Below are positions 9,860-20,808 of a DNA stretch of 64,000 nucleotides, piece after piece. The position numbers and the translations under genes are program-made. The notes below the pieces were generated by a model, which did no database searches, had not been told where the DNA came from, and saw only the letters and a list, made by a program, of their open reading frames with translations. Source of the DNA: Spiroplasma endosymbiont of Amphimallon solstitiale (GTDB lineage: Bacteria; Bacillota_I; Bacilli_A; Mycoplasmatales; VBWQ01); NCBI RefSeq assembly GCF_964030965.1, contig NZ_OZ034999.1:1860001-1924000 (forward strand), written 5' to 3'. Each line of letters begins with the position of its first letter. Position 1 is the first letter of the stretch.

Positions 9860-10228
9860 TTTAAATGATTTATTAATATTTTCAATAGGATTATTAATAA
9901 CATTTACTACTTTATGATAAGTTCTAATAGTTCTAAATATTTCTCTATATACTTTAAAACTATCTCTAATTACTTGTTGCACCACTGGTGGAGCAAATGC
10001 TATTGCTTTTAATCATTTATTACGATTAACACCATAACCAATGTATCAACCACTATATCAACGATATCAATGAAATGGATGTATTTGAGTAACAAAAGTT
10101 TTTGCTTTAAGAATACTATCAACAACTGTAATTGGTTTATACTTAGGATTACGATGATAAATAGTAATTGCACATTTGTCTAATGATAAAGGTTGAATTT
10201 TACAACCCATAAATACTGGTGAATTTAG

Positions 10229-11602
10229 GGCAATGTTTAGTAATCTGTGTAACTTACAAAAATAACTATGTTTAATTAATTCTAGTAAATATAATTAAAT
10301 GACTAGAAAGAGTGAGTTACAGATGGCTAAAAAACAAAATATTAATAATAATGATCCAATATCAAAAGCAGTAGATTTATTATTAGAAAATACTGAAGAT
10401 TTAACAACAGTTTTTAAAGAAGGGGGTTTATATAAAGAATTAACAAAACGTTTAGTTGAAAAAATGTTGAATTCTGAAATGCAAAATTATTTAGGATATG
10501 AAAAAAATCAACATAGTAATACTGAAAATGCTCGTAATGGTACAAGTTCAAAAAAATTAATAACTCAACAAGGTAAAATTGAGATTGATGTACCAAGAGA
10601 TCGCAATAGTGATTTTACTCCTGTAATAGTTGCAAAAAGACAGCGAAGATTTGATGGTTTTGATCAACAAGTGCTTTCACTATATGCAAAAGGTATGACT
10701 CTATCTGACATTAGAATGCAGTTACAAGAGTTATATCATGGTGCTGATATTAGTGAAAGTGTTATTAGTCAAATTACTGATGATGTTATTGATGATGTCA
10801 AAACATGACAAAATCGACCATTAGAAAGCATTTATCCGATTGTTTATTTTGATTGTATAGTAGTTAAAGTTCGACAAGATAAACGGATTATTAATAAATC
10901 AGTTTATATAGCATTAGGAGTTGATTTAGAAGGTAAAAAAGATGTTTTAGGCTTATGAATTAGTGAAAATGAAGGTGCTAAATTTTGATTAGCTAATTTC
11001 ACAGAAATGAAAAATCGAGGCTTAAATGATATTTTGATTGCTTGTAGTGATAATTTAACAGGCATGTCAGAAGCAATACAAGCAGTTTATCCTAAAACAG
11101 AACATCAATTATGCATTGTTCATCAAATTCGAAATAGTTTAAAATATGTTTCATACAAACATCGAAAAACTCTAGTTACAGATTTAAAACCAATTTATAG
11201 TGCATGTAGTGAAGAACAAGCAATGCAAGCTTTAGAATCATTTGAAAGTAAATGAAATAAACAATATCCCCAAATTGCTAAATCTTGATATAAAAATTGA
11301 GAAAATTTGATGATTTTTATTAGTTATCCTGCAGAAATCAAAAGAGTAATTTATACAACAAATGCTATTGAATCTGTTAATAGTCAATTACGAAAAGTTA
11401 TTAGAAACAAAAAAGCTTTTCCTAATGATATGTCAGTTTTTAAAATATTTTATTTAGCAATTGAAAATATAACAAAAAAATGAACATTGCCTATTCAAAA
11501 TTGAAATACAGCAATTGCTCATTTTATGATAAAATTTGAAGATAGAATTAATCTGAACTAGTACTTTGTAAAACAAAGATACACAGATTTCTAAAAAGCC
11601 TC
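10229..11602 (+). mobile_element. IS256-family element, copy 3
   Basis: A full 1374-bp copy with the 8-bp duplication GAATTTAG (10221-10228 and 11603-11610). It is the second insertion in the same prophage B gene, about 370 bases from copy 2 and in opposite orientation. Confidence 0.93.
10299..11561 (+). CDS. IS256-family transposase
   Basis: An intact 420-residue transposase with all three acidic catalytic motifs. Like copy 2 it has ESIYP instead of ESVYP. Confidence 0.9.
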
Positions 11603-12761
11603 GAATTTAGTGGAATTAATTGTGCATGTTTAATTGCTCTTTTTTCTGCACTAGTAAATAAATCTGTTGCTTTTTCTTTTAATTTATTAATTTTTTCAAA
11701 TGCTTGTTTTTCTAATTTTTCAAATTTTTCTTGTAATTTATATATACTTTCTCGTAATTTTTCAAAATATGGTGTATCTTTTCAAAATTTATTTAAACCT
11801 TTTTTTAAATAAAATCTAATATCAAAATACTTAAAAATTTTATTTGCATTTAAAACAATTTTATGAATTGAACTATTTTTAAAATTAAATTTAATAGCAT
11901 TAGCACGAATTTTTTGTAAATCTAAAATTAAAGTTTTTCCATATCTATTCTCTGTATGTATTGTATGAACTAAATTTAATCAATCATGTTGGTTCATTTT
12001 TAATACTTCTTTTAATTCAGTATTATATTTTTTTAAAAAGTTATTTGCTTTTTCAATATCTTTAATTTTAAACTTTGGAGTTAATTGTGGACTTAATTTT
12101 ATTAATGTATTTTGTAATGATAAATATTCTTTTATTTGTTGTGATTTTAAAGATTTAAAATTATTTTTAAATTGTTTTTCAGCAACATAACCTAAATTTT
12201 GTGTTATTGTTTCACGATTAGGTGCCAAACTATAATTAAATAAATAACGTTTATTACCAATGATTTTATCTGTTAAAATTTCTTTTCCACTTACTTGACT
12301 AATAATTTCTTGTAAATTTTTTGCTTCTTTAACACCAATTTGTTCTAATGTTTTAGTTTTTTGTGCTAACTTAATAAATTTAGTAGTACGATAACCACGA
12401 CTAATTTTATTAATTCCAACAAATGCAGGTAATATATTAAAAAAAGTATTTAATGGTGTTACATTTCCTTTTAAATAATCATAAACTTGATTAATAGTAA
12501 AATCAGTTAAAAACTCTACACCAACAGCACTAATACTAGCAATTAAATCACTTGCACCTAATCCAAGTGCTATACTTTCACTTAAACCACCAGTAAAAGG
12601 AGCAAGTGCTACTGCTATTACTTGTACACCAATCATTTCTAAAATTTCTCATCAAAAACTTTTATTTTCTTGTTGGTTACTTGTTCTAGTATGTTTTGGT
12701 TTATTTATGTTTAAAAGTATTGCTGTACTAGTTGTACCAATTGGCATGATATTAATTTCCT

Positions 12762-13946
12762 TTATTTAAGAGTTATTTTAATTGGATTTGTTGTTCCTTT
12801 ATAATTTAAGTCATTAACATTTGCAGTAATAGTTATATATAAGTCACCTACTTTTTGTTTTTGATTACTTACATTAGTTTTTCCTTGTGCATCACTAAAA
12901 TATTTAATAGTTGGATTTGTTAAATTAGGATTTAATGTTTTAAATTCATTAGTACTTTTTATTTCTGTATTTAATTCATTGTTATTGTTATTAACATTTG
13001 CAGTAATATTTGTTGTTAAAACTGTAATTTTAGTTTTTAAATCATTTTTTTCTGTTTTAATAACTCCACATAACATTCATCTTGATGTTGTTTCATTATT
13101 AGAAATATATGGGATTGCTTCTCCAACAACTTCACCAGCAACTTTATATGCTCTTCCTGCTTTAGCATCTTTAATAAAATCTACATAAATAACTGTATTT
13201 TCTATCATGTATCTTTTCATCGCTCTTGGTGTTGCTAAAACAAAGGTCATTAATTGTTGTTCATTTTTATCATTAGTAAAAATCATATAGTCATCAAGAA
13301 CGATTTCACATAATACGCCTTTTACATATAAATTATTTCCATTTAAACGTAATTGTTGTGCCAACTGATTATCGGTAATTAAACCTTTATTATCTGCTAA
13401 ATAAACTAAACTATCATAAAGACCATTAGTAATAAAAAATTTACTATTTGCAATATTTCTAAATTGAAACAAAGTATTTCAAGCAGATAACATCGATTTT
13501 AAATAGTCTACTGGTGTTGTATCTTCAATATCGATTTTAGTAGCAAATTTTGCAATTGCTTGTGTATCATCAATTGCCAATTTATCTGCTAAATCATTTG
13601 CAACTTCATATTGCATACTATCTAATAAATTTTGTCCATTATTTGCTTTTAAATCTACATCTGCAATAATTTCTCCTGCAAGATATTTTTTAGTTATTTT
13701 TTTACTAATTTTATCTGTATCAACATATGGTAATTCATATCTTTTACTTTTATCATCCCAAGCAATAATTTTTACTTCCGGTTTTTTTGGTTTTTTAACA
13801 ATAAACTCAATATTTACTGAGTCAACAATTTCAGTAGGAAAAAAGTTTGCCCATGGACTATTTGAAATTTTAAAAAACTCTATAAATTCTGGTGCTTCTA
13901 CTAATCTCTCTGTATTGTCTAAATTTTGATTAAATGGTACTGACAT
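12762..13946 (-). CDS. Major capsid protein (prophage B)
   Basis: The 394-aa frame is complete with TGA as Trp and is preceded by AAAGGAAG at good spacing. It directly follows a scaffold-like gene, the usual head-gene order. The first 310 residues have the alternating strand-helix pattern of HK97-fold coat proteins: N-arm, long helix around QNLLDSMQYEVANDLADKLA, then a strand-rich body with TFVLATPRAMKRYMIE. The last 80 residues form a separate beta-rich domain (TNPTIKYFSDAQGKTNVSNQ onward), like the Ig-like decorations on some coats, including phi29. The fold is inferred. The 3' part survives almost unchanged in prophage C (32430-32942). Confidence 0.65.
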
Positions 13947-13964
13947 TTTATTTCTTCCTTTCGT

Positions 13965-14342
13965 TTATAAATAATTTTTCTTTTTATAATTAATTAAAAA
14001 ATTTTCTTTATCATTTGTTTTATTATTAATAATTATTTGTTTATTGCCACCTGTATTAATTGTTTGTTTAAATACCGGTTGTTCTTTAATCATTTTTTTA
14101 ATAGTTTCTTCAATTTTTGAATTTTCTATATTACTTGTTTTAAATTTTAAATAATCATAAAATTCAGTTTTAACTTGATATTTTTTAAATATATTAATCA
14201 TTTCTTTTTCTTTAATTTCTTGATTAAGTTTATTTAACTTATTTTCTGCTTCATTAACTTTATTTTCTATTTCTTGTGAAGAAGCATTATTTTCAGTTAA
14301 AGGTTCAGTTGTTTGTTGAACATTATTTTCATTTTCTAACAT
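13965..14342 (-). CDS. Capsid scaffold protein (prophage B)
   Basis: The 125-aa acidic-to-basic protein is dominated by a Glu/Lys/Asn coiled coil (residues 20-50). A short folded segment around KYQVKTEFYDYLKFK and a basic C-terminus follow. This layout and position immediately before the coat gene match DUF4355-like scaffold proteins, which guide procapsid assembly and then leave. The gap to the capsid gene is 18 bases, so the two are surely co-transcribed. Confidence 0.6.
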   Translation of the reverse strand: MLENENNVQQTTEPLTENNASSQEIENKVNEAENKLNKLNQEIKEKEMINIFKKYQVKTEFYDYLKFKTSNIENSKIEETIKKMIKEQPVFKQTINTGGNKQIIINNKTNDKENFLINYKKKNYL

Positions 14343-14358
14343 TTACATCACCACTTTT

Positions 14359-14547
14359 TTATTTATTTTCTTTATTAATCTTTTCATTTAACTTTGCTAA
14401 TTTTTTTTGATGTTTAATAATTTTGTTATTTGCTCTAACATGTTTTGGAGTTGTGATAAATCTTTTTAATAAAACAATAATTTCTCGACAAATTAATGTT
14501 CCAACGCTTGTTCCAATAATAATTAATTCATGTATAAATTCTTTCAT
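14359..14547 (-). CDS. Small membrane protein with basic tail (prophage B)
   Basis: The 62-aa product has one membrane span at residues 6-28 and a strongly basic, helical C-terminus. It is preceded by AAAGGAAA. A holin-like role is possible from size and layout alone, but the basic tail is also found in small phage head proteins. It lies 16 bases upstream of the scaffold gene. Confidence 0.5.
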   Translation of the reverse strand: MKEFIHELIIIGTSVGTLICREIIVLLKRFITTPKHVRANNKIIKHQKKLAKLNEKINKENK

Positions 14548-14565
14548 TTCAATATTTTCCTTTCA

Positions 14566-14754
14566 TTAATTAATTTTTTGATTTGTATCTAATTCCATTA
14601 CTAATATTTGATAATCCTGAATATAAGCATTTTCTAATATATGATGTTTATAATTTCTATGAAAATTAATAGCATTTTCAATTGTAGAAAATAATTTATA
14701 TTTTGTTTCAATTCCATAATTAGTTTTATATTTTAATAAATAAGCATATTTCAT
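14566..14754 (-). CDS. Unknown 62-aa prophage protein
   Basis: The start at 14754 (MKYAYLLKYKTNYG) is chosen because AAGGAG lies 9 bases upstream; a longer frame has no such site. The product is strand-rich and resembles small YopX- or DUF-type phage accessory proteins only in size. Its function is unknown. Confidence 0.45.
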   Translation of the reverse strand: MKYAYLLKYKTNYGIETKYKLFSTIENAINFHRNYKHHILENAYIQDYQILVMELDTNQKIN

Positions 14755-14770
14755 TTTAATATTCTCCTTT

Positions 14771-15589
14771 TTATAAATGATAATAATTTTCATCAAATTC
14801 TAAATTTGCATTAACATTAACTTCACTCATATTATCACTACCATATTGACTAGTTGTTTCACTATTAATTGAAAATCTATTATCATTATTAATTAAATGT
14901 GCTATTTCATTTGTAAAACTAGTTTCTTGCATTTCTACATCAAATTTTCTTTCCATAGGTAATAAATTATGGATAATTTCACTTGCACCAGCAATTATGG
15001 TAGGTACTGCATAAGCATTATTAAAATCATTATTTATCCCCATTGCAACACCACTTGAAATTAAACCACCACCAGTAGCCATATTACAAATTTTTCTTAT
15101 TGTTTCAAATTTATTAGGTATTAATTCTAGAATTCCACTAATAAGATTTGAAATACCATAAGCATTTAAACTAATATATGTATCTCAATCCATTAATGAC
15201 TGATTTTCTTGTTTATTTAATAGTAATCATGGAGGACCTTCTGTTGTAGTTGTAGTAGTTACTGGAATTGGTGTTGTTGGAATAATAGGATTAATATTAT
15301 TTTCAGTTCATTTACTATAATTTGCTAATCCAATTGTTCCTAAACCTAATAAGATTTTTTTAGAACTATTAATTAATTTAGTTTTAGTATTTGGTCTTTG
15401 ATTTAAATTTCATATATCTAAACCTAATTTTTTACCAAATAATAAACTATTAATTGAACCCAATATTGAATTATCTATTACTTGACCATAATAAGCACTT
15501 GTACCTATCATTGCACAAATTGGGCTTATACCAGTTCTTATTAATTTAGTTAAAGTATAATTTGATTGTGTATTTTCTATACTTGGCAT
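14771..15589 (-). CDS. Multi-segment membrane-associated prophage protein (prophage B)
   Basis: A 272-aa frame is complete with TGA as Trp. It has hydrophobic segments near residues 15-30, 80-95, 155-170 and 185-220, and a Thr/Pro-rich linker with six consecutive Thr around residue 125. Its C-terminal 60 residues are polar. Copy A has the first 72 residues at 3988. The glycine-rich hydrophobic stretches suggest a membrane-inserting virion protein or lysis factor. No family was recognised. Confidence 0.55.
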
Positions 15590-15590
15590 T

Positions 15591-15836
15591 TTATTCTCCT
15601 TTAATTTCTAATTTTTTAACTGTTACTTTAATTCAACCTTGATAAACATCATTATCACCAACTATTAATGCAACATTACTTTCGGGATCAGAAACAATTA
15701 TGTGTTTTGATTTAACATTTGGATATTGTTTTAAAATAATTGCTCTAATATCATTACTTGTATGAATTGCTTTTGGAAATGGTGATAATATTTCAATTTC
15801 ATCTTTATTTTCAAACAAAGTAGGTAATATTATCAT
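15591..15836 (-). CDS. Conserved 81-aa prophage protein, copy B
   Basis: Homologue of 3739-3975 with about 20 amino-acid differences, mainly near the C-terminus. Its start overlaps the stop of the preceding gene by one base, and it ends 1 base before the membrane protein gene, so the cassette is tightly coupled. Confidence 0.6.
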
Positions 15837-16090
15837 TAATGAAGTTCTCCATTTTCTATAAACTCAATTAATTTATAATAAGCAGTAAGTTTACCTGCTT
15901 CTTTTAATGAATCACATAAACAAATACTAATTTGCTTATTCAATCAGATAATTAATTTTTCATTATATTTATTAATTACTTTTTGTTTAAACTCTTCTCT
16001 TAATTTTTCTATATTATATAAATGTTCTTCAGTTATTTCTTTATTACGTTTTTTATTATATTCATTAATAATTTCTTGGTCTTTATTCAC
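15836..16090 (-). CDS. 84-aa helical protein with GTG start (prophage B)
   Basis: Starting at GTG with AGGAG 9 bases upstream, it encodes a Lys/Glu-rich helical protein (NKDQEIINEYNKKRN, later LREEFKQKVINKYNEK). There is no copy in prophage A at this position, where a different short frame stands. Unknown function. Confidence 0.5.
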
Positions 16091-16093
16091 TAT

Positions 16094-16201
16094 CTATTTC
16101 TCCTTATTTTTATTTAAATTATTAACTATTATTTCTAAACATGTCATACATCAATTTTTACTTAATCAGATTCTTTTATTACATTTTTTACATTTATTCA
16201 T
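16094..16201 (-). CDS. 35-aa zinc-knuckle-like protein (prophage B)
   Basis: Counterpart of 3521-3628 with the same CKKC and C-x3-C pairs and two TGA-Trp codons. In both copies the start overlaps the end of the preceding small gene. Confidence 0.6.
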
Positions 16202-16269
16202 TATTAAATTCACCATTAATTATTTTTTGCAATAAAATATCAAGTATCAAATCTATTTCTGTACCGTTA
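16194..16269 (-). pseudogene. 3' end of a small prophage B gene, cut by IS5
   Basis: The last 24 codons, ending INGEFNNE, run up to the IS5-family element at 16270. The IS5 end has TTA on its left, consistent with a TNA target duplication whose other copy is no longer adjacent. Confidence 0.45.
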
Positions 16270-16335
16270 GAACCTGTTTAGAATCTTTTCGAAAATAATG
16301 TAAAATGATTATATATTTTAAAATAAGAGGTATAT

Positions 16336-16611
16336 ATGCATAAAAATTATCCAAGTCATGTCACCAAAGAACAATTTGAGAACATAAAATCAATTTTAGA
16401 AAATAGCAAAAAGAAAACAAAACCAAGAAGTTTAGATTTATATGAAGTATTTTGTGCAATTTTATATGTATTAAAAAGTGGTTGTCAATGAAGAATGCTA
16501 CCAAAAAATTTTCCAAAATGACAAACTGTATATTATTATTTTCAAATTTGAAGTAAAAATAATGGTAAAGAACCTAGTGTATTGCAATTAATTTTAAAAA
16601 AAATTAGTTAA
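16336..16611 (+). CDS. IS5-family transposase, OrfA
   Basis: The 91-aa product starts MHKNYPSHVTKEQFENIKSI and has the helix-turn-helix region and CQWRMLPKNFPKWQTVYYYF segment typical of the N-terminal half of IS427-group transposases. The frame ends just after a run of eight A. OrfB lies in the +1 frame, so a slip there would join them. Confidence 0.8.
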
Positions 16612-16958
16612 AAAAATTCGTATCAATAATAATCGCAAAGAACAAACTAGTTTTTGTATAATTGATTCGCAAAGTGTTAAAAATACAGATACTACCGAAA
16701 ATAAAGGTTATGATGCTGGTAAAAAGATTTCAGGCATAAAACGTCATATTGTTGTTGATTCTCAAGGTTTACCACATGCAATTTACATAACCACAGCAGA
16801 AAAAACAGATCGTAATAGCGCTATAATAATGATTGAAAATGAAAAAGAAAATCTTTCTGCAGTTCAAAAAATAATAGTAGATGCTGGTTATACTGGTGAA
16901 AAATTTGCTTCTGAAATCAAAACAATCATAAATGCAAATGTTGAAGTGATAAAACGTA
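16598..16958 (+). pseudogene. IS5-family transposase, OrfB, truncated
   Basis: It contains the DDE-fold start FCIIDSQSVKNTD and the second motif IIVDAGYTGEKF, but IS256 removes everything after ANVEVIKR, including the catalytic Glu region ERSFAWLEKYRRL. Confidence 0.75.
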
Positions 16959-18332
16959 GGCAATGTTTAGTAATCTGTGTAACTTACAAAAATAACTATG
17001 TTTAATTAATTCTAGTAAATATAATTAAATGACTAGAAAGAGTGAGTTACAGATGGCTAAAAAACAAAATATTAATAATAATGATCCAATATCAAAAGCA
17101 GTAGATTTATTATTAGAAAATACTGAAGATTTAACAACAGTTTTTAAAGAAGGGGGTTTATATAAAGAATTAACAAAACGTTTAGTTGAAAAAATGTTGA
17201 ATTCTGAAATGCAAAATTATTTAGGATATGAAAAAAATCAACATAGTAATACTGAAAATGCTCGTAATGGTACAAGTTCAAAAAAATTAATAACTCAACA
17301 AGGTAAAATTGAGATTGATGTACCAAGAGATCGCAATAGTGATTTTACTCCTGTAATAGTTGCAAAAAGACAGCGAAGATTTGATGGTTTTGATCAACAA
17401 GTGCTTTCACTATATGCAAAAGGTATGACTCTATCTGACATTAGAATGCAGTTACAAGAGTTATATCATGGTGCTGATATTAGTGAAAGTGTTATTAGTC
17501 AAATTACTGATGATGTTATTGATGATGTCAAAACATGACAAAATCGACCATTAGAAAGCGTTTATCCGATTGTTTATTTTGATTGTATAGTAGTTAAAGT
17601 TCGACAAGATAAACGGATTATTAATAAATCAGTTTATATAGCATTAGGAGTTGATTTAGAAGGTAAAAAAGATGTTTTAGGCTTATGAATTAGTGAAAAT
17701 GAAGGTGCTAAATTTTGATTAGCTAATTTCACAGAAATGAAAAATCGAGGCTTAAATGATATTTTGATTGCTTGTAGTGATAATTTAACAGGCATGTCAG
17801 AAGCAATACAAGCAGTTTATCCTAAAACAGAACATCAATTATGCATTGTTCATCAAATTCGAAATAGTTTAAAATATGTTTCATACAAACATCGAAAAAC
17901 TCTAGTTACAGATTTAAAACCAATTTATAGTGCATGTAGTGAAGAACAAGCAATGCAAGCTTTAGAATCATTTGAAAGTAAATGAAATAAACAATATCCC
18001 CAAATTGCTAAATCTTGATATAAAAATTGAGAAAATTTGATGATTTTTATTAGTTATCCTACAGAAATCAAAAGAGTAATTTATACAACAAATGCTATTG
18101 AATCTGTTAATAGTCAATTACGAAAAGTTATTAGAAACAAAAAAGCTTTTCCTAATGATATGTCAGTTTTTAAAATATTTTATTTAGCAATTGAAAATAT
18201 AACAAAAAAATGAACATTGCCTATTCAAAATTGAAATACAGCAATTGCTCATTTTATGATAAAATTTGAAGACAGAATTAATCTGAACTAGTACTTTGTA
18301 AAACAAAGATACACAGATTTCTAAAAAGCCTC
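16959..18332 (+). mobile_element. IS256-family element, copy 4 (no target duplication)
   Basis: A full 1374-bp copy. Left flank AAAACGTA is IS5 sequence; right flank TTTTAGTA is an unrelated 220-bp fragment. The mismatch marks a recombinant copy. Confidence 0.9.
17029..18291 (+). CDS. IS256-family transposase
   Basis: An intact 420-residue transposase. It differs from copy 1 by SYPTEIK in place of SYPAEIK close to the catalytic Glu segment. Confidence 0.9.
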
Positions 18333-18552
18333 TTTTAGTATTACTTTTACATCTTTATATTTTCAACTATCATCCTTAGTAGAATGTATAGGATTTGATT
18401 TTAATTCAAAATAATAAGGTAATAAAATTTTATTATCATCATTTAGACCTTTATTTATTGATAATATTGAATAAATATACTTTGATAACATAATAAATAC
18501 TTGTTTAAATATTTTAACTTGTTGCAAATTTATGTAATTTGGATAATCAAGT
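18333..18552 (-). pseudogene. Unknown coding fragment trapped between two IS256 copies
   Basis: On the minus strand one frame is open throughout with TGA as Trp, about 73 codons (LDYPNYINLQQVKIFKQVFI onward, later PYYFELKSNPIHSTKDD). It has no start or stop of its own. Codon use is like the prophage genes. It could be the only remnant of a phage gene missing elsewhere, for example a packaging or replication gene; nothing in it identifies one. Confidence 0.4.
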
Positions 18553-19926
18553 GAGGCTTTTTAGAAATCTGTGTATCTTTGTTTTACAAAGTACTAGTTC
18601 AGATTAATTCTGTCTTCAAATTTTATCATAAAATGAGCAATTGCTGTATTTCAATTTTGAATAGGCAATGTTCATTTTTTTGTTATATTTTCAATTGCTA
18701 AATAAAATATTTTAAAAACTGACATATCATTAGGAAAAGCTTTTTTGTTTCTAATAACTTTTCGTAATTGACTATTAACAGATTCAATAGCATTTGTTGT
18801 ATAAATTACTCTTTTGATTTCTGCAGGATAACTAATAAAAATCATCAAATTTTCTCAATTTTTATATCAAGATTTAGCAATTTGGGGATATTGTTTATTT
18901 CATTTACTTTCAAATGATTCTAAAGCTTGCATTGCTTGTTCTTCACTACATGCACTATAAATTGGTTTTAAATCTGTAACTAGAGTTTTTCGATGTTTGT
19001 ATGAAACATATTTTAAACTATTTCGAATTTGATGAACAATGCATAATTGATGTTCTGTTTTAGGATAAACTGCTTGTATTGCTTCTGACATGCCTGTTAA
19101 ATTATCACTACAAGCAATCAAAATATCATTTAAGCCTCGATTTTTCATTTCTGTGAAATTAGCTAATCAAAATTTAGCACCTTCATTTTCACTAATTCAT
19201 AAGCCTAAAACATCTTTTTTACCTTCTAAATCAACTCCTAATGCTATATAAACTGATTTGTTAATAATCCGTTTATCTTGTCGAACTTTAACTACTATAC
19301 AATCAAAATAAACAATCGGATAAACGCTTTCTAATGGTCGATTTTGTCATGCTTTGACATCATCAATAACATCATCAGTAATTTGACTAATAACACTTTC
19401 ACTAATATCAGCACCATGATATAACTCTTGTAACTGCATTCTAATGTCAGATAGAGTCATACCTTTTGCATATAGTGAAAGCATTTGTTGATCAAAACCA
19501 TCAAATCTTCGCTGTCTTTTTGCAACTATTACAGGAGTAAAATCACTATTGCGATCTCTTGGTACATCAATCTCAATTTTACCTTGTTGAGTTATTAATT
19601 TTTTTGAACTTGTACCATTACGAGCATTTTCAGTATTACTATGTTGATTTTTTTCATATCCTAAATAATTTTGCATTTCAGAATTCAACATTTTTTCAAC
19701 TAAACGTTTTGTTAATTCTTTATATAAACCCCCTTCTTTAAAAACTGTTGTTAAATCTTCAGTATTTTCTAATAATAAATCTACTGCTTTTGATATTGGA
19801 TCATTATTATTAATATTTTGTTTTTTAGCCATCTGTAACTCACTCTTTCTAGTCATTTAATTATATTTACTAGAATTAATTAAACATAGTTATTTTTGTA
19901 AGTTACACAGATTACTAAACATTGCC
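18553..19926 (-). mobile_element. IS256-family element, copy 5 (no target duplication)
   Basis: A full 1374-bp copy in minus orientation. Left flank ATCAAGT is the trapped fragment; right flank TTATTATT is inside an IS30 element. Together with the right flank of copy 1 (AATAATAA) this restores one 8-bp duplication in a single IS30. Confidence 0.9.
18594..19856 (-). CDS. IS256-family transposase
   Basis: Intact 420 residues, with Met in place of Val in FDQQMLSLY and DVKA like copy 2. Confidence 0.9.
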
Positions 19927-20723
19927 TTATTATTTTCATTTAAACCTCTTTGACAAGGTTTACCAGGATCTGCAAAATAAATCTTAACATTACAATTTTT
20001 TTCGATTAATTTTCATTTACTAAATTCTTTACCACGATCAAAAGTAATAGTTTTAACTGTTCCTTTTTGTAACTTTGAAATAAATTTTATTATACTTTTT
20101 GTAATATTTTCTGATTTATTATTTTTAGTTGCTAAAGGAATTGTGGTTTTTGATCATATATCAGCTAAAGTAATAATAGAACTTTTATGATCTTTACCAA
20201 TGATAGTATCACCCTCTAAATGACCAAATTCTTCTATATTTTTAATATTAGGAATGATTAAATTTCTTTCATGAATAGACTTACAATTATTAATTCTGCC
20301 CCTAGTTTCTTTTTGTTTGTGAGGTTTATTTTTTCCTTTTCTCAATAAGTTATTTTCATCAAAACCCATTCGATTTGTTTTAAACATGTTATATAAAGTT
20401 TTTGTTGAAATACTTTTTATTTTATTTTCCTTTAAAAAATTAGCAATTATATCAAGAGCATAATTTTTAGTAATTAACAAATGATTAATAGTATTAATTT
20501 CTATTAAAGTTAAAATTATTAATTTTCTACCTGCATTTTGTTTATTTTTTTGAATTTTATTCAATATTTCTAATGGTAATAAGTTTTGATTTAATAATCT
20601 ACAAACTCTATGTACAGTTGATTTACTATAATCAATGGCTTTTGCTATTTTACGAATCGAAAATCCATAACTTTTATATTCTTTTATTGCTATTATTGAT
20701 TCAATAGTCAGATACTTATACAT
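19927..20723 (-). pseudogene. IS30-family transposase, 3' truncated
   Basis: It encodes about 265 residues, including the N-terminal helix-turn-helix (IRKIAKAIDYSKSTVHRVC), the first catalytic Asp in EGDTIIGKDH and the second in TFDRGKEF. The C-terminal part with the Glu region is missing. Confidence 0.85.
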
Positions 20724-20808
20724 TGTGCTAATTCCTTTCTTTTCTTAATTATAGAATTAACACAATTTAATTTTTATATAAGTGTCCTTTTTAATTTTAC
20801 AATTCAGG
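19927..20808 (-). mobile_element. IS30-family element, 5' fragment
   Basis: The 5' 882 bases of an IS30 copy are here with the right-hand repeat ending CAATTCAGG at 20808. The 3' remainder corresponds exactly to 5578-5764. The element had inserted in an IS5-family copy, whose N-terminal coding part follows at 20809. Confidence 0.88.

Larger units (their letters stand above)
8286..12747 (-). pseudogene. 565-aa prophage structural protein, interrupted by two IS256 copies
   Basis: Removing both IS copies and one of each 8-bp duplication gives 1698 bases, an open frame of 565 residues beginning MPIGTTSTAILLN at 12747. Residues 35-90 are Gly/Ala-rich and hydrophobic (MIGVQVIAVALAPFTGGLSE). The rest is helical, with a coiled coil before AEKRAIKHAQLIPLNS and an aromatic segment HWYRWYSGWYIGYG. 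It lies between capsid and tail genes. An internal virion, ejection or connector protein is plausible. No family was recognised. The pieces are 11603-12747, 9860-10228 and 8286-8485. Confidence 0.55.
16270..16958 (+). mobile_element. IS5-family element, 5' part, cut by IS256
   Basis: It starts GAACCTGTTTAGAATCTTTT and matches the fuller copy at 36763-37797 up to the IS256 insertion at 16959. The left flank TTA fits the three-base TNA targets of the IS427 group. The 3' remainder (from AATGAATTAC) is absent. Confidence 0.85.

Noticed and set aside
12979-13188. 69-aa plus-strand ORF rich in Leu and Val
   Set aside because: Antisense to the capsid gene; the same shadow appears in prophage C.
5765-18552. 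Prophage B as a plectrovirus (SpV1-like) remnant
   Set aside because: Scaffold, coat, portal and large fibre genes fit a tailed dsDNA phage, and no Zot-like ATPase or small coat gene array was seen; the IS30 copies are separate elements here.
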